Assembly (NCBI RefSeq): GCF_008692035.1
Contig: NZ_VTFG01000002.1
Coordinates: 868,001 to 932,000, forward strand
Direction of reading: 5' to 3'
DNA length: 64,000 nt
Origin: Pseudomonas marginalis
GTDB lineage: Bacteria > Pseudomonadota > Gammaproteobacteria > Pseudomonadales > Pseudomonadaceae
The position numbers were made by a program, and so were the translations under genes. Under the pieces are notes generated by a model. The model did not search any database, had not been told where the DNA came from, and saw only the letters and a program-made list of their open reading frames with translations. Shown piece after piece: positions 7,542 to 16,990 of the stretch. The stretch's first letter is position 1. Every line of letters starts with the position of its first letter.

Positions 7542-10046
7542 ATGACCCGCTCCCCGTTCCGCCGTCTGGTGTTTGGCACCTTGCGCCGACTGTTGTACCT
7601 CTGGGTTCGCTCGGAGACGATCAACCAGTCGTCCCTTACCCTCAACCTGGACCGCAGCCGGCCGGTGTTTTACGTCCTGCAATCGCCCTCCCTCACCGAA
7701 TTGGCCGTGGTCGATGCCGAGTGCACCAAGGCCGGCCTGCCGCGCCCGGTACTGCCGGTATCGGTAGGCCCGCTGATGGAACCCGCGGCGTTCTTCTACC
7801 TCACGCCCGAGCCGGACTGGCTGGGGCGCCAGGACAAGCGCGGCGCGCCGCCGACCCTGACCCGCCTGGTCAACACCCTCAGCGAACACGCCGAAGAGAA
7901 TGCACAAATCATTCCGGTCAGCGTGTTCTGGGGACAAACCCCTGCGAGCGAGTCCAGCCCGTGGAAACTGCTGTTTGCCGACAGCTGGGCGGTCACCGGG
8001 CGTCTACGCCGGTTGTTGAGCATCCTGATCCTGGGGCGCAAGACCCGCGTGCAATTCTCCGCGCCCATCAACCTGCGTGAATTGATCGAGCACAATAAAG
8101 GCCACGAACGCACCGTGCGCATGGCCCAACGCATCCTGCGCGTGCACTTTCGTAACCTGAAGACGGCGGTGATCGGCCCCGATTTGTCCCACCGGCGCAA
8201 TCTGGTGAAAGGCCTGGTCAACATGCCGCTGGTGCGCCAGGCCATCCTTGACGAAGCCGAGCGGGAAAAAATCAGCCCGGAAAAAGCCAAGGCCCTGGCC
8301 CTGCGCTACGGCAACGAGATCGCCTCGGACTACACCTACACCGCGATCCGCTTCCTGGAAGTGGTGCTGAGCTGGTTCTGGAACAAAATCTACGACGGCA
8401 TCAAGGTCAATAACATCGAGGGCGTGCAACAGGTTGCCCAGGGCTACGAGGTGATTTATGTGCCCTGCCACCGCAGCCATATCGACTACCTGCTGCTGTC
8501 CTACCTGCTGTTCAAGAACGGCCTGACCCCGCCGCATATCGCCGCCGGCATCAACCTGAACATGCCGGTGATCGGCAGCCTGTTGCGCCGTGGCGGTGCG
8601 TTTTTCATGCGCCGCACCTTCAAGGGCAACCCGCTGTACACCTCGGTGTTCAACGAATACCTGCACACCTTGTTCACCAAGGGCTTCCCGGTGGAGTACT
8701 TCGTCGAAGGCGGACGCTCGCGCACCGGGCGCATGCTGCAGCCGAAGACCGGGATGCTGGCGATTACGCTGCGCAGTTTCCTGCGCTCCTCGCGCATGCC
8801 GATCGTGTTCGTGCCGGTGTATATCGGCTATGAGCGCGTGCTCGAAGGCCGCACCTACCTCGGTGAGCTGCGGGGTGCGAGCAAGAAGAAAGAGTCGATC
8901 TTCGATATTTTCAAAGTGGCCGGCGCGCTCAAGCAGCGCTTTGGCCAGGTCGCGGTCAACTTCGGCGAGCCGATCAAGCTGGCCGAGTTCCTCGACGCCG
9001 AGCAACCGGACTGGCGCACCCAGGAACTGGGCCCGAACTACAAACCGGCCTGGCTCAACGAAACCACCAATCGCCTCGGCGAACAGGTGGCCCGCCACTT
9101 GAACGAAGCCGCCGCCGTGAACCCGGTGAACCTGGTGGCCCTGGCGCTGCTGTCCACCACGCGCCTGGCCCTGGATGAACAGGCCATGGCCCGCCAGTTG
9201 GACCTGTACCTGGCGCTGCTGCGCCGCGTGCCTTATTCGCCCCACACCACCTTGCCCGAAGGCGACGGCCTGGCGCTGATCAAGCACGTCAAGGACATGG
9301 ACCTGCTGTCGGAACAGAGCGATGCCTTGGGCAAGATTCTGTACCTGGACGAGCAGAACGCCGTCCTGATGACCTACTACCGCAACAATGTGCTGCACAT
9401 CTTCGCCCTGCCGGCGCTGCTGGCCAGCTTCTTCCAGAGCAGCTCGCGGATGAGCCGCGAGCAGATCCTGCGCTATACCCACGCGCTGTACCCGTACCTG
9501 CAATCGGAGCTGTTTATCCGCTGGTCGCTGGAAGAGCTGGATACGGTGGTCGATCAATGGCTGGACGCGTTCGTCGAACAGGGCCTGCTGCGCTTCGAAA
9601 ACAACGTGTACCTGCGCCCCGCACCGAGCTCGCGGCACTTCGTGCTGCTGACCCTGCTGTCCAAGACCATCGCCCAGACCCTGCAACGCTTCTACATGGC
9701 GATCTCACTGCTGCTCAACAGCGGCCAGAACAGCATCAGCGCCGAAGAACTGGAAGACCTGTGCACGATCATGGCCCAGCGCCTGTCGATCCTGCATGGC
9801 CTCAACGCCCCGGAATTCTTCGACAAGAGCCTTTTCCGACATTTCATCCAGACCTTGCTGGAACAAGATGTGCTGCGCCGCGACGAGGCCGGCAAGTTGA
9901 GCTACCACGACCTGCTCGGCGAACTGGCCGAAGGTGCGGCCAAGCGCGTGTTGCCCGCGGAGATTCGCCTGTCGATCCGCCAGGTGGCCTTGCACCGTGT
10001 GGATGGCGCAGCCGAAGCGCCGGTGGAAGCGGAAGAAACACGCTAG
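7542..10046 (+). CDS. plsB: Glycerol-3-phosphate 1-O-acyltransferase PlsB
   Basis: PlsB (834 aa) acylates sn-glycerol-3-phosphate with acyl-CoA or acyl-ACP, the first step of phospholipid synthesis at the inner membrane. The acyltransferase block I motif HRSHID is at about residues 310-315, with the catalytic His and Asp four residues apart. It is followed by GGAFFMRRTF, FVEGGRSRTGR and the block IV-type VFVPVYIGYE. The length is near the E. coli enzyme (about 807). An upstream spacer of 180 bp shared with the cold-shock gene holds both promoters. A hairpin follows the stop. Confidence 0.96.
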   Translation: MTRSPFRRLVFGTLRRLLYLWVRSETINQSSLTLNLDRSRPVFYVLQSPSLTELAVVDAECTKAGLPRPVLPVSVGPLMEPAAFFYLTPEPDWLGRQDKRGAPPTLTRLVNTLSEHAEENAQIIPVSVFWGQTPASESSPWKLLFADSWAVTGRLRRLLSILILGRKTRVQFSAPINLRELIEHNKGHERTVRMAQRILRVHFRNLKTAVIGPDLSHRRNLVKGLVNMPLVRQAILDEAEREKISPEKAKALALRYGNEIASDYTYTAIRFLEVVLSWFWNKIYDGIKVNNIEGVQQVAQGYEVIYVPCHRSHIDYLLLSYLLFKNGLTPPHIAAGINLNMPVIGSLLRRGGAFFMRRTFKGNPLYTSVFNEYLHTLFTKGFPVEYFVEGGRSRTGRMLQPKTGMLAITLRSFLRSSRMPIVFVPVYIGYERVLEGRTYLGELRGASKKKESIFDIFKVAGALKQRFGQVAVNFGEPIKLAEFLDAEQPDWRTQELGPNYKPAWLNETTNRLGEQVARHLNEAAAVNPVNLVALALLSTTRLALDEQAMARQLDLYLALLRRVPYSPHTTLPEGDGLALIKHVKDMDLLSEQSDALGKILYLDEQNAVLMTYYRNNVLHIFALPALLASFFQSSSRMSREQILRYTHALYPYLQSELFIRWSLEELDTVVDQWLDAFVEQGLLRFENNVYLRPAPSSRHFVLLTLLSKTIAQTLQRFYMAISLLLNSGQNSISAEELEDLCTIMAQRLSILHGLNAPEFFDKSLFRHFIQTLLEQDVLRRDEAGKLSYHDLLGELAEGAAKRVLPAEIRLSIRQVALHRVDGAAEAPVEAEETR

Positions 10047-10055
10047 ATTGAACAA

Positions 10056-10078
10056 GGCGCCAGTTGGATGCTGGCGCC
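10056..10078 (+). terminator. Hairpin after plsB
   Basis: An 8-base perfect stem (GGCGCCAG/CTGGCGCC) with a seven-base loop starts 10 bp after the plsB stop. No T run follows, and the next gene's ribosome binding site comes at once, so it may be an attenuator rather than a full terminator. Confidence 0.5.
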
Positions 10079-10097
10079 GTTGAAAAGGAGCTGCACC

Positions 10098-10499
10098 ATG
10101 AAAAAAATCATTCTCCTGGGCCTCACCGCCCTGCTCGGAGCCTGCCAATCCATGCATCCAGCGCCCAAGGCCAGCCTCGACGGCGAGGTGTTCTACCTGC
10201 AACGCATTGCCCTGCCGCCCGCCGCCACCTTGAGCGTGAGCCTGCAGGACGTGTCCCTGGCGGATGCGCCCGCGGTGACGCTGGCCGAGCAGAAAGGCCC
10301 GGTCAAAGGCCAGGTGCCGCTGCCGTTTCACCTGACCTACGACCCCGCACAGGTCAAGCCGGGCCACAGTTATTCGGTGAGCGCTCGCATCGAGCTGGAC
10401 GGCAAGCTACTGTTTATCACCACCGAACGGCACACGGTGCAGCTCAACGGCCAGGATCCACAGCCGCTGCGCGTGCGCGTGAACGCCGTAGCACCCTGA
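10098..10499 (+). CDS. YbaY-family outer-membrane-type lipoprotein
   Basis: This 133-residue protein begins with a lipoprotein signal (MKKIILLGLTALLGAC); the lipobox LGAC puts the acylated cysteine at about residue 16. The mature part resembles the YbaY/type III secretion pilotin-like domain (PF09619): LDGEVFYLQRIALPP, a central VSLQDVSLAD and FHLTYDP. Function is not established; family members are thought to be envelope proteins. I start at the ATG at 10098, 7 nt after AGGAG, not at the longer frame from 10068. Only about 20 bp separate it from the next secreted protein, so the two may be co-transcribed. Confidence 0.87.
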   Translation: MKKIILLGLTALLGACQSMHPAPKASLDGEVFYLQRIALPPAATLSVSLQDVSLADAPAVTLAEQKGPVKGQVPLPFHLTYDPAQVKPGHSYSVSARIELDGKLLFITTERHTVQLNGQDPQPLRVRVNAVAP

Positions 10500-10521
10500 A
10501 CTCGAACATAAGGAAGCGCCC

Positions 10522-11211
10522 ATGCTCCGCAACTCCCTTCGCCTCACTGCCCTGTGTGCCGGCCTGCTGCTCGGCGCCAATGCCGTGGCCCTGGACCTCA
10601 GTAGCCTGTCCCAGGGCGACGCCAGCGGCGGCCTCAAGGACGCCCTGACCCAAGGCGCACAGATCGCCGTGAAACAACTGGGTGTACCCGGTGGTTTCAG
10701 CAACAACCCTGAAGTGAAGATCGGCCTGCCGGGCAAGCTGGGCAAAGTCGCCGACAAGCTGAAAATGTTCGGCATGGGTGACCAGGTCACGCAGTTGGAA
10801 GACAGCATGAACAAAGCCGCTGAAACCGCCGTGACCCAGGCCCAGCCGATCCTGGTCAACGCGGTGAAGAACATGAGCGTGACCGACGCCAAGGGCATCC
10901 TCAGCGGCGGCCAGGACTCCGCCACCCAGTACCTGAACAAAAGCAGCCGCGAAGCCATCCGCGCCAAGTTCCTGCCGATCGTCAAGGCCGCGACCGACAA
11001 GGTCGGCGTGGCCCAGCAGTACAACGCCCTCGCAGGCAAGGCCGCCGCATTTGGCGCCGTGGATGCCAAGAGCGCCAACGTCGAAAGCTACGTGACCGAA
11101 CAGGCGCTGGATGGTTTGTTCAAGATGATTGCGCAGCAGGAAGAGACGATTCGCAAGAACCCGGCGGCTGCGGCCACCAGTCTGGCGAAGAAGGTGTTTG
11201 GCGCCTTGTAA
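10522..11211 (+). CDS. Secreted DUF4197 domain protein
   Basis: A 229-residue exported protein with a signal peptide ending near residue 22 (LLLGANAVA|LD). The mature part matches the DUF4197 family: DASGGLKDALTQGAQIAV, the GFSNNPEVKIGLPG segment and ILSGGQDSATQYL. Family members are mostly helical and periplasmic, with no known function. There are no cysteines after the signal, so it is not a lipoprotein. It follows the YbaY-like lipoprotein by 22 bp with an AAGGAAG element before the ATG, suggesting an envelope operon. A strong hairpin follows its stop. Confidence 0.88.
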   Translation: MLRNSLRLTALCAGLLLGANAVALDLSSLSQGDASGGLKDALTQGAQIAVKQLGVPGGFSNNPEVKIGLPGKLGKVADKLKMFGMGDQVTQLEDSMNKAAETAVTQAQPILVNAVKNMSVTDAKGILSGGQDSATQYLNKSSREAIRAKFLPIVKAATDKVGVAQQYNALAGKAAAFGAVDAKSANVESYVTEQALDGLFKMIAQQEETIRKNPAAAATSLAKKVFGAL

Positions 11212-11218
11212 TAGCTAT

Positions 11219-11249
11219 GATGCCCACGTTTCAGCGAGACGTGGGCATC
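11219..11249. terminator. Hairpin between convergent DUF4197 and fic genes
   Basis: An 11-base perfect stem (GATGCCCACGT / ACGTGGGCATC) with a nine-base loop lies between two convergent genes. It lacks a strong T run, but could serve both directions. Confidence 0.65.
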
Positions 11250-11259
11250 GGGAAGCCGC

Positions 11260-12627
11260 TCAATGAGAAGTCTTTAACCAGTTCTTTTGTATTTCTGCTT
11301 GGTCTCGCATTGAAAAGAACCATTCGCGGCCAACCTTCTTTTTGACAAATATATTCAAGTCGACAAGACCGTTCAGCACGGCCGATGCCGTATTGTAAGA
11401 ACAGCCTAGATTTTCCTTCACATTGACGGCGGTGAACTGTTTGGCGGTACCGCTCTTGGCGACCTGAAATACCGTCTTTTGTTTCTCATTCAGTTCCTTA
11501 TAAAGTCCTGACTCCCACAACCAATGCTCAAACGCCTCGGCCTCTCGGACACTTATCTCGTAAGACTGCTTAAATCCATCAACTGCGCGTTGCACGATGG
11601 AGCACTGATAGTCGATGAAGTAAGTCAGATCGAGTTCATCCGTCTCCGTATACAGATAAGACATACCGTATTGAACAGCCGCATTCTTCAGCAAGACACT
11701 GATGGAGATATACCTGAATGCCGCGTAATCGCTTTTAAACATGAACCAATAAAACAACGCACGCGCAACACGACCATTGCCATCCCGAAAGGGATGCTCG
11801 TAACCCAAGGCAAAGTGCAGAGAAATGCCTTTGATCAGTGGATGCAGGTAGCGGGTGGCCGTAGCATCGTCGTGACAAGTATTGATCCAATCAGCCAACC
11901 GCTCCAGCCGAGTGATGATCCCTTCTGCAGGAGGTGGCGAATGCACAACATTGCCATCGCCATCCTGGACAACCACCTCATCGTTTAAACGAAAGCTGCC
12001 AGGAGAATATTTATCATCGTCAATGCCCTGAACACCTACTTCGTGCATGTCCGCGATCAACTCCACACTTAGCGGCTCGTTTCTCTTATCCCAAGCGAAA
12101 CGCATCATTCGGTAATTGCCGATGATCATTTTTTCATCTGGCGTTCTGGGCAGTCGCTCTCGCTTCAACATATCTTTTGCAACGAGCGTCGTGGTTGCCG
12201 CGCCCTCCAACTGGCTGCTACTGATGGCCTCATCTTCGATCAGGTCGTTGAGCAAATACTTTATATGAGCAGCCTTCCCGACCTTGCTGCTCATGTACTC
12301 AAGTGCGGCAGTCGAGGCATACCTGTCGACCGTGGAGACCACGCGTTGTGCGGTTGGCGTTAATACAAAGTTGCACCAGACCTCAGGCATACCTACGGGC
12401 ACTATTTGCTGATACAGACGGGAGCGCTCGGACTTTACGATCCCCCAACATATCGCTGGATCCAAGTGCTGAGGAAAACGGTGGCGTAGCTGATCAAAGT
12501 GCAAATAGCGGCCCCGACTGTCTGTTGGCTGAGACAGCTTCATATAGTCAGATAGATGCTGAAGATGGGGCTCCTGGCCAATGAGAACAAAAACCCGTTC
12601 CGGCACCTTGGGTGGCAGTTTAATCAT
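11260..12627 (-). CDS. Class II Fic family AMPylation-type protein with C-terminal winged helix
   Basis: The 455-residue protein has a Fic core with HPFRDGNGRVAR beginning at His278, the consensus for nucleotidyl transfer (usually AMPylation) to a hydroxyl group. N-terminal to it, S137-SQL-E141-G fits the inhibitory (S/T)xxxE(G/N) motif, so this is a self-inhibited class II Fic protein. The last 80 residues (VNVKENLGCSYNTASAVLNGLV) look like a winged helix DNA-binding domain. Codons are AT-richer than the neighbours, suggesting transfer. The frame extends to a GTG at 12678, but the ATG at 12627 has GAG 7 nt upstream and begins the conserved part. No partner toxin or antitoxin gene is adjacent. 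The target is unknown. Confidence 0.88.
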   Translation of the reverse strand: MIKLPPKVPERVFVLIGQEPHLQHLSDYMKLSQPTDSRGRYLHFDQLRHRFPQHLDPAICWGIVKSERSRLYQQIVPVGMPEVWCNFVLTPTAQRVVSTVDRYASTAALEYMSSKVGKAAHIKYLLNDLIEDEAISSSQLEGAATTTLVAKDMLKRERLPRTPDEKMIIGNYRMMRFAWDKRNEPLSVELIADMHEVGVQGIDDDKYSPGSFRLNDEVVVQDGDGNVVHSPPPAEGIITRLERLADWINTCHDDATATRYLHPLIKGISLHFALGYEHPFRDGNGRVARALFYWFMFKSDYAAFRYISISVLLKNAAVQYGMSYLYTETDELDLTYFIDYQCSIVQRAVDGFKQSYEISVREAEAFEHWLWESGLYKELNEKQKTVFQVAKSGTAKQFTAVNVKENLGCSYNTASAVLNGLVDLNIFVKKKVGREWFFSMRDQAEIQKNWLKTSH

Positions 12628-12632
12628 CAAAA

Positions 12633-12705
12633 TCTCAATTTTTGATTTCTGAGACTTGAGTACAGCAGAAAACCCCACCTATCTCAATAACCACGAAAAT
12701 TGAGA
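12633..12705. promoter_or_regulatory. Twin inverted repeats upstream of fic (possible self-operator)
   Basis: Two inverted repeats lie in the fic leader. The distal one is perfect over 7 bp, TCTCAAT (12682) and ATTGAGA (12699), with a 10-bp spacer. The proximal one, TCTCA (12633) and TGAGA (12650), has a 12-bp spacer. Their centres are about 50 bp apart. A binding site for the Fic winged helix is inference. Confidence 0.45.
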
Positions 12706-12716
12706 CATGCCTTTCT

Positions 12717-13310
12717 TCAATGCAATACCGACTCAGCCAATCGCCCCACCGTCAACGTTGCAAAGCCCCCCATGGCCAGCGCCGTCGCACGGTTGATCTT
12801 CAAGGGTGTCAGCCAGGCTTTTTGCAGCCCTTCGAAGCGACTGCCGAATACGATCCACGCAGACCCTACCGGTATCACCACCAATGCCAGTGTGGCCATG
12901 AACCCGGCATAGCCTTGCCATGCGGCAAAGGTGCCGGCCGGCGCAATGAACGACACGATCAACAGCCCCTTGGGGTTCATCAGTGTCAACCAGAAAAAAC
13001 TCAACCCACTGAGGCGGTCACGGCCAGGGTCGACGGTGCTGTTTTTGCGTTGCCAGAGCTTGTACGAGACATACAGCAGGTATCCGGCCGCCGCCAATTG
13101 CGTGAACTTCGACGCCCAAGGCGAATAGGCCGCCAGGTAGAGCAGTGCAACACCCCATATCGAAACCTGAAGCACGTAAGCCAGGCACTCGACAAATGCC
13201 AACCACCAGGACGCACGATAGCCAAACAATACGCCGGCACGAAACAGCAAGGTATTGGTGGGACCGGGGGCGAGCAGTAGCAACATCAGGGCTGGAATGC
13301 AGGCGAACAT
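12717..13310 (-). CDS. LysE/RhtB family amino-acid exporter
   Basis: This 197-residue membrane protein belongs to the LysE/RhtB translocators, which export amino acids or related small molecules. The signature LLAPGPTNTLL lies at the N-terminus (about residues 12-22), followed by five to six hydrophobic helices and the LMNPKGLLI motif near residue 112, typical of the family. I start at the ATG at 13310, with GAGGA upstream; the open frame extends five codons further. It ends about 10 bp before the fic leader repeats. Substrate cannot be read from the sequence. Confidence 0.88.
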   Translation of the reverse strand: MFACIPALMLLLLAPGPTNTLLFRAGVLFGYRASWWLAFVECLAYVLQVSIWGVALLYLAAYSPWASKFTQLAAAGYLLYVSYKLWQRKNSTVDPGRDRLSGLSFFWLTLMNPKGLLIVSFIAPAGTFAAWQGYAGFMATLALVVIPVGSAWIVFGSRFEGLQKAWLTPLKINRATALAMGGFATLTVGRLAESVLH

Positions 13311-13325
13311 GCAGGTTTTCCTCAA

Positions 13326-13921
13326 GAGTGACGACCCAAAGTCGTTCCACCCATCGAAACTGACGCGTCAACATGGATGGCCCGGCGACAGTGGCCAACA
13401 TCAAACCCGCGAAGTCTACTGCAAGTACCCGCAAGATGCCCTCACCGGGAGGGCATGCAGATTCGTTCCAGCGGTTAAACCAGATAACTACAGGAAAGCG
13501 CCCACGACAAAAGTCGTCGTTGTTGCCACGCCATAACCAATACTCATGGGCGGCTCGGCCGAACGCATTGAACAAGGGAGTGGCCTCGTGGGACTGGGCT
13601 CAGGCCAGCAAGGGCTAGGCGGTTTTGCGTAGCAAGGCCGGGGCGGCGGCGGGCAAGGCCGGGGTGGCGGCTCTTGCGGGCAAGGACCGCTTACCGGGGG
13701 TCTTTGAGGCATGCACAGCGCAGCAAAAAAGTTCTTGAGGGGGCAAAGAGACATAAAGTATTCCTTAAGTCCAAAGAGATGAGTCCATTTACCGTTGTCG
13801 TCAACAACTGACATCGACAAATCCATACCTGTGATCAGGTAGTCTCTAAGTGGCAGGAATGCAGGAAGCGTTCCCGGCTCCTGCCACCCGTTTCGACACT
13901 CAAATATTGGCCCTTACCCCT
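13326..13921. other. About 600 bp without a supported gene
   Basis: Several short ORFs overlap here on both strands but none has a convincing start, codon pattern or recognisable domain. Bases 13620-13700 are a G-rich run with an imperfect repeat of GCAAGGCCGGGG. The part next to 13310 should hold the promoter of the LysE-type gene. It may hold remnants of a lost gene. Confidence 0.5.
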
Positions 13922-16900
13922 CTATGCCGCCTTCCGAACCTTGAACCACGCCGCGTAGAGCGCCGGCAAGAACAACAGGGTCAACGCCGTCGCCACGATC
14001 AAGCCGCCCATGATCGCCACTGCCATCGGCCCGAAGAACACGCTGCGTGACAGCGGGATCATCGCCAGCACCGCCGCCAGGGCGGTCAGCACAATCGGGC
14101 GGAAACGCCGTACGGTGGCTTCGATAATTGCCTGCCACGGCGCCAGGCCGGCCCTGATGTCCTGTTCGATCTGGTCCACCAGGATCACCGAGTTGCGCAT
14201 GATCATCCCAGACAACGCGATGGTCCCGAGCATGGCCACGAAGCCGAAGGGCTGGCGGAACACCAGCAGGAACAGCGTCACGCCAATCAGGCCCAACGGC
14301 GCGGTCAGAAACACCATCGCCGTGCGTGAGAAGCTGCGCAGTTGCAGCATCAGCAAGGTCAGCACCACCACGATAAACAGCGGCACGCCGGCCTTCACCG
14401 AGTTCTGCCCGCGGGCGGAGTCTTCGACGGTGCCACCGACTTCCAGCAGGTAGCCATCCGGCAGTTCGGCGCGTACACCTTCAAGGGTTGGCAGGATTTG
14501 CTGGACCAACGTAGCCGGCTGTTCCTTGCCGTAGATATCGGCGCGCACCGTCACCGTCGGCAAGCGGTTGCGGTGCCAGATAATGCCCTCTTCAAAGCCG
14601 TATTCGAGGGTGGCGATCTGCGACAGGGCCACGCTTTTACCGTTGTCGGTCGGTACCGCCAGGCTGGGCAGCAGCGACAACTCAGTGCGCTCGTGGACGG
14701 TGCCGCGCAGGAGAATTTCGATCAACTCGTTGTCCTCCCGGTATTGACTGACGCTGGACCCGGTCAGTGAGCTTTGCAGGAATTTCGACAGGTTGGCGGT
14801 ACTGACGCCGAGGGCGCGGGCGCGGTCCTGGTCGATATTGAGGTAGACGATCTTGCTCGGCTCTTCCCAGTCCAGGTGCACATTGACCACATGGGTATTT
14901 TCGCGAACCTTGGCCGCGACTTTCCGCGCAAGGGCGCGGACTTCCTCGATGTGTTCGCCGGTTACGCGAAACTGCACCGGGTAGCCCACGGGCGGGCCGT
15001 TTTCCAGGCGGGTGACACGGGAGCGCAGGTCGGGGAATTGTTCGTTGAGGGTTTCGATCAGCCAGGTGCGCAGGCTCTCGCGGCCCTCGATGGTCTTAGC
15101 CAACACCACGAACTGCGCAAAACTGGCCGCTGGCAGTTGCTGGTCCAGGGGCAGGTAGAAACGCGGCGAACCGGTGCCGACGTAGGCCACATAGTTATCA
15201 ATGCCGGCGTGTTCCTTGAGCAAGGCTTCCAGGCGCTTGACCTGGTCGGCGGTGTTGCTCAGGGAAGCGCCTTCAGCCAATTTCAGGTCGACCATCAGCT
15301 CCAGGCGGCCTGAGGCCGGGAAGAACTGTTGCGGCACAAAACGAAACAACCCCACCGAGCCGATAAACAGCAGCAACGTCAGGACAATCACGGTTTTGCG
15401 CCGACTCACGCACCACTCCACCAAACGTCTTACACGTTGGTAGAACGGCGTGCCGTAGGGATCCGGGCCATCGGTGCCATGTTTGGCCGCGTGAATCTTC
15501 GCCAGGTCCGGCAGGAGTTTTTCCCCCAGGTACGGCACAAACACCACGGCGGCGATCCATGAGGCGAGCAACGCGATCGTCACCACCTGGAAGATCGAGC
15601 GCGTGTATTCACCTGTGCTCGACTGCGCGGTGGCAATCGGCAGGAAGCCGGCCGCCGTGATCAGCGTACCGGTGAGCATCGGGAAGGCGGTGCTGGTCCA
15701 GGCAAAACTGGCCGCCTTGAGCCGGTCGTAGCCCTGCTCCATTTTGATTGCCATCATTTCCACGGCAATGATCGCATCATCCACCAGCAACCCCAGGGCC
15801 AGCACCAACGCACCGAGGGAAATCTTGTGCAGGCCGATGCCGAGGTAATACATCGTGGCAAAGGTCATCGCCAGCACCAGCGGAATCGCCAGGGCTACGA
15901 CCATGCCAGTGCGTATGCCGAGGGAGAAGAAACTCACCAGCAAGACAATCGCCAATGCCTCGGCCAACACCTGCACGAATTCGCCGACACCGGTTTTCAC
16001 CGCTGCCGGTTGGTCTGACACCTTGCGCAGCTCCATGCCCGCCGGAAGGTTCTTTTGCAAACGTGCGAACTCGCCTTCGAGGGCCTTGCCCAGCACCAGG
16101 ATATCGCCACCGTCGCGCATGGCCACGGCCAGTCCGATAGCATCCGCCCCCATGTAACGCATGCGCGGCGCCGGTGGATCGTTGAAGCCGCGGTGAATAT
16201 CGGCAACATCACCGATGCGGAAGGTTCGATCAGCGACACGAATAGGAAAGTCGCGGATTTCTTCCACCGTCTTGAAGTTGCCCGACACACGCAGTTGCAC
16301 ACGCTCGCTCGGGGTTTCAAAGAAGCCGGCAGTGGACACCGCGTTCTGCTCCTGCAACGCCTGCTGCACAGCGGCCAACGGCAGGCCAAGGGTGGCGAGC
16401 TTGAGGTTGGACAGCTCGATCCAGATCTTCTCATCCTGTAGGCCAAGTAACTCGACCTTGCCCACATCCGCCACCCGTTGCAGCTGAATCTGGATGCGGT
16501 CGGCGTAGTCCTTGAGCACGGCATAGTCGAAGCCGTCGCCGGTCAGGGCGTAGATATTGCCGAAGGTGGTACCGAACTCGTCGTTGAAAAACGGCCCCTG
16601 GATATCCGGCGGCAAGGTCTGCCGGATGTCGCTGATCTTCTTGCGCACCTGGTACCACAACTCAGGAATCTGCACAGAGTGCATGGAGTCGCGCGCAATG
16701 AAGGTGACGGTGGACTCACCCGGGCGAGAGAACGAGACAATGCGCTCGTATTCGCCGGTCTCCATCAGTTTTTTCTCGATACGCTCGGTGACCTGGCGCG
16801 AGACTTCCTGGGCCGTAGCGCCGGGCCAGTTGGTCTTGATCACCATGGCCTTGAAGGTGAACGGTGGATCTTCGCTTTGCCCCAGCTTGGTGTAGGACAA

Positions 16901-16984
16901 GGTGCCGACCACAGCCAGCAGGATCATCAGGAACAGTACGATCTGGCGGTTACGCAACGCCCATTCGGAAAGATTGAAAGCCAT
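13922..16984 (-). CDS. mexK: RND efflux pump inner-membrane transporter (MexK-like)
   Basis: A 1020-residue proton-driven RND transporter that should pump hydrophobic drugs or other compounds out of the periplasm and inner membrane. It shows the N-terminal helix after NLSEWALRNRQ, two large periplasmic loops, about 12 membrane helices, and the proton-relay motif LLVDDAIIAVE around residue 400. The FNDEFGTTFGNIYALTG stretch, the adaptor upstream and the divergent TetR gene recall P. aeruginosa MexK-MexJ-MexL, and I assign the names on this basis. As there, no outer-membrane channel gene is present, so an OprM-type protein coded elsewhere would complete the pump. It follows mexJ by six bases. 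Confidence 0.85.
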   Translation of the reverse strand: MAFNLSEWALRNRQIVLFLMILLAVVGTLSYTKLGQSEDPPFTFKAMVIKTNWPGATAQEVSRQVTERIEKKLMETGEYERIVSFSRPGESTVTFIARDSMHSVQIPELWYQVRKKISDIRQTLPPDIQGPFFNDEFGTTFGNIYALTGDGFDYAVLKDYADRIQIQLQRVADVGKVELLGLQDEKIWIELSNLKLATLGLPLAAVQQALQEQNAVSTAGFFETPSERVQLRVSGNFKTVEEIRDFPIRVADRTFRIGDVADIHRGFNDPPAPRMRYMGADAIGLAVAMRDGGDILVLGKALEGEFARLQKNLPAGMELRKVSDQPAAVKTGVGEFVQVLAEALAIVLLVSFFSLGIRTGMVVALAIPLVLAMTFATMYYLGIGLHKISLGALVLALGLLVDDAIIAVEMMAIKMEQGYDRLKAASFAWTSTAFPMLTGTLITAAGFLPIATAQSSTGEYTRSIFQVVTIALLASWIAAVVFVPYLGEKLLPDLAKIHAAKHGTDGPDPYGTPFYQRVRRLVEWCVSRRKTVIVLTLLLFIGSVGLFRFVPQQFFPASGRLELMVDLKLAEGASLSNTADQVKRLEALLKEHAGIDNYVAYVGTGSPRFYLPLDQQLPAASFAQFVVLAKTIEGRESLRTWLIETLNEQFPDLRSRVTRLENGPPVGYPVQFRVTGEHIEEVRALARKVAAKVRENTHVVNVHLDWEEPSKIVYLNIDQDRARALGVSTANLSKFLQSSLTGSSVSQYREDNELIEILLRGTVHERTELSLLPSLAVPTDNGKSVALSQIATLEYGFEEGIIWHRNRLPTVTVRADIYGKEQPATLVQQILPTLEGVRAELPDGYLLEVGGTVEDSARGQNSVKAGVPLFIVVVLTLLMLQLRSFSRTAMVFLTAPLGLIGVTLFLLVFRQPFGFVAMLGTIALSGMIMRNSVILVDQIEQDIRAGLAPWQAIIEATVRRFRPIVLTALAAVLAMIPLSRSVFFGPMAVAIMGGLIVATALTLLFLPALYAAWFKVRKAA

Positions 16985-16990
16985 CGGGGA

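Noticed and set aside
8004..9686. 560-codon minus-strand frame
   Set aside because: It is antisense to plsB and has no recognisable domain.
13488..13826. Proline-rich 112-codon minus-strand ORF
   Set aside because: Its composition comes from the G-rich repeat on the plus strand, and it lacks a clear ribosome binding site or domain.
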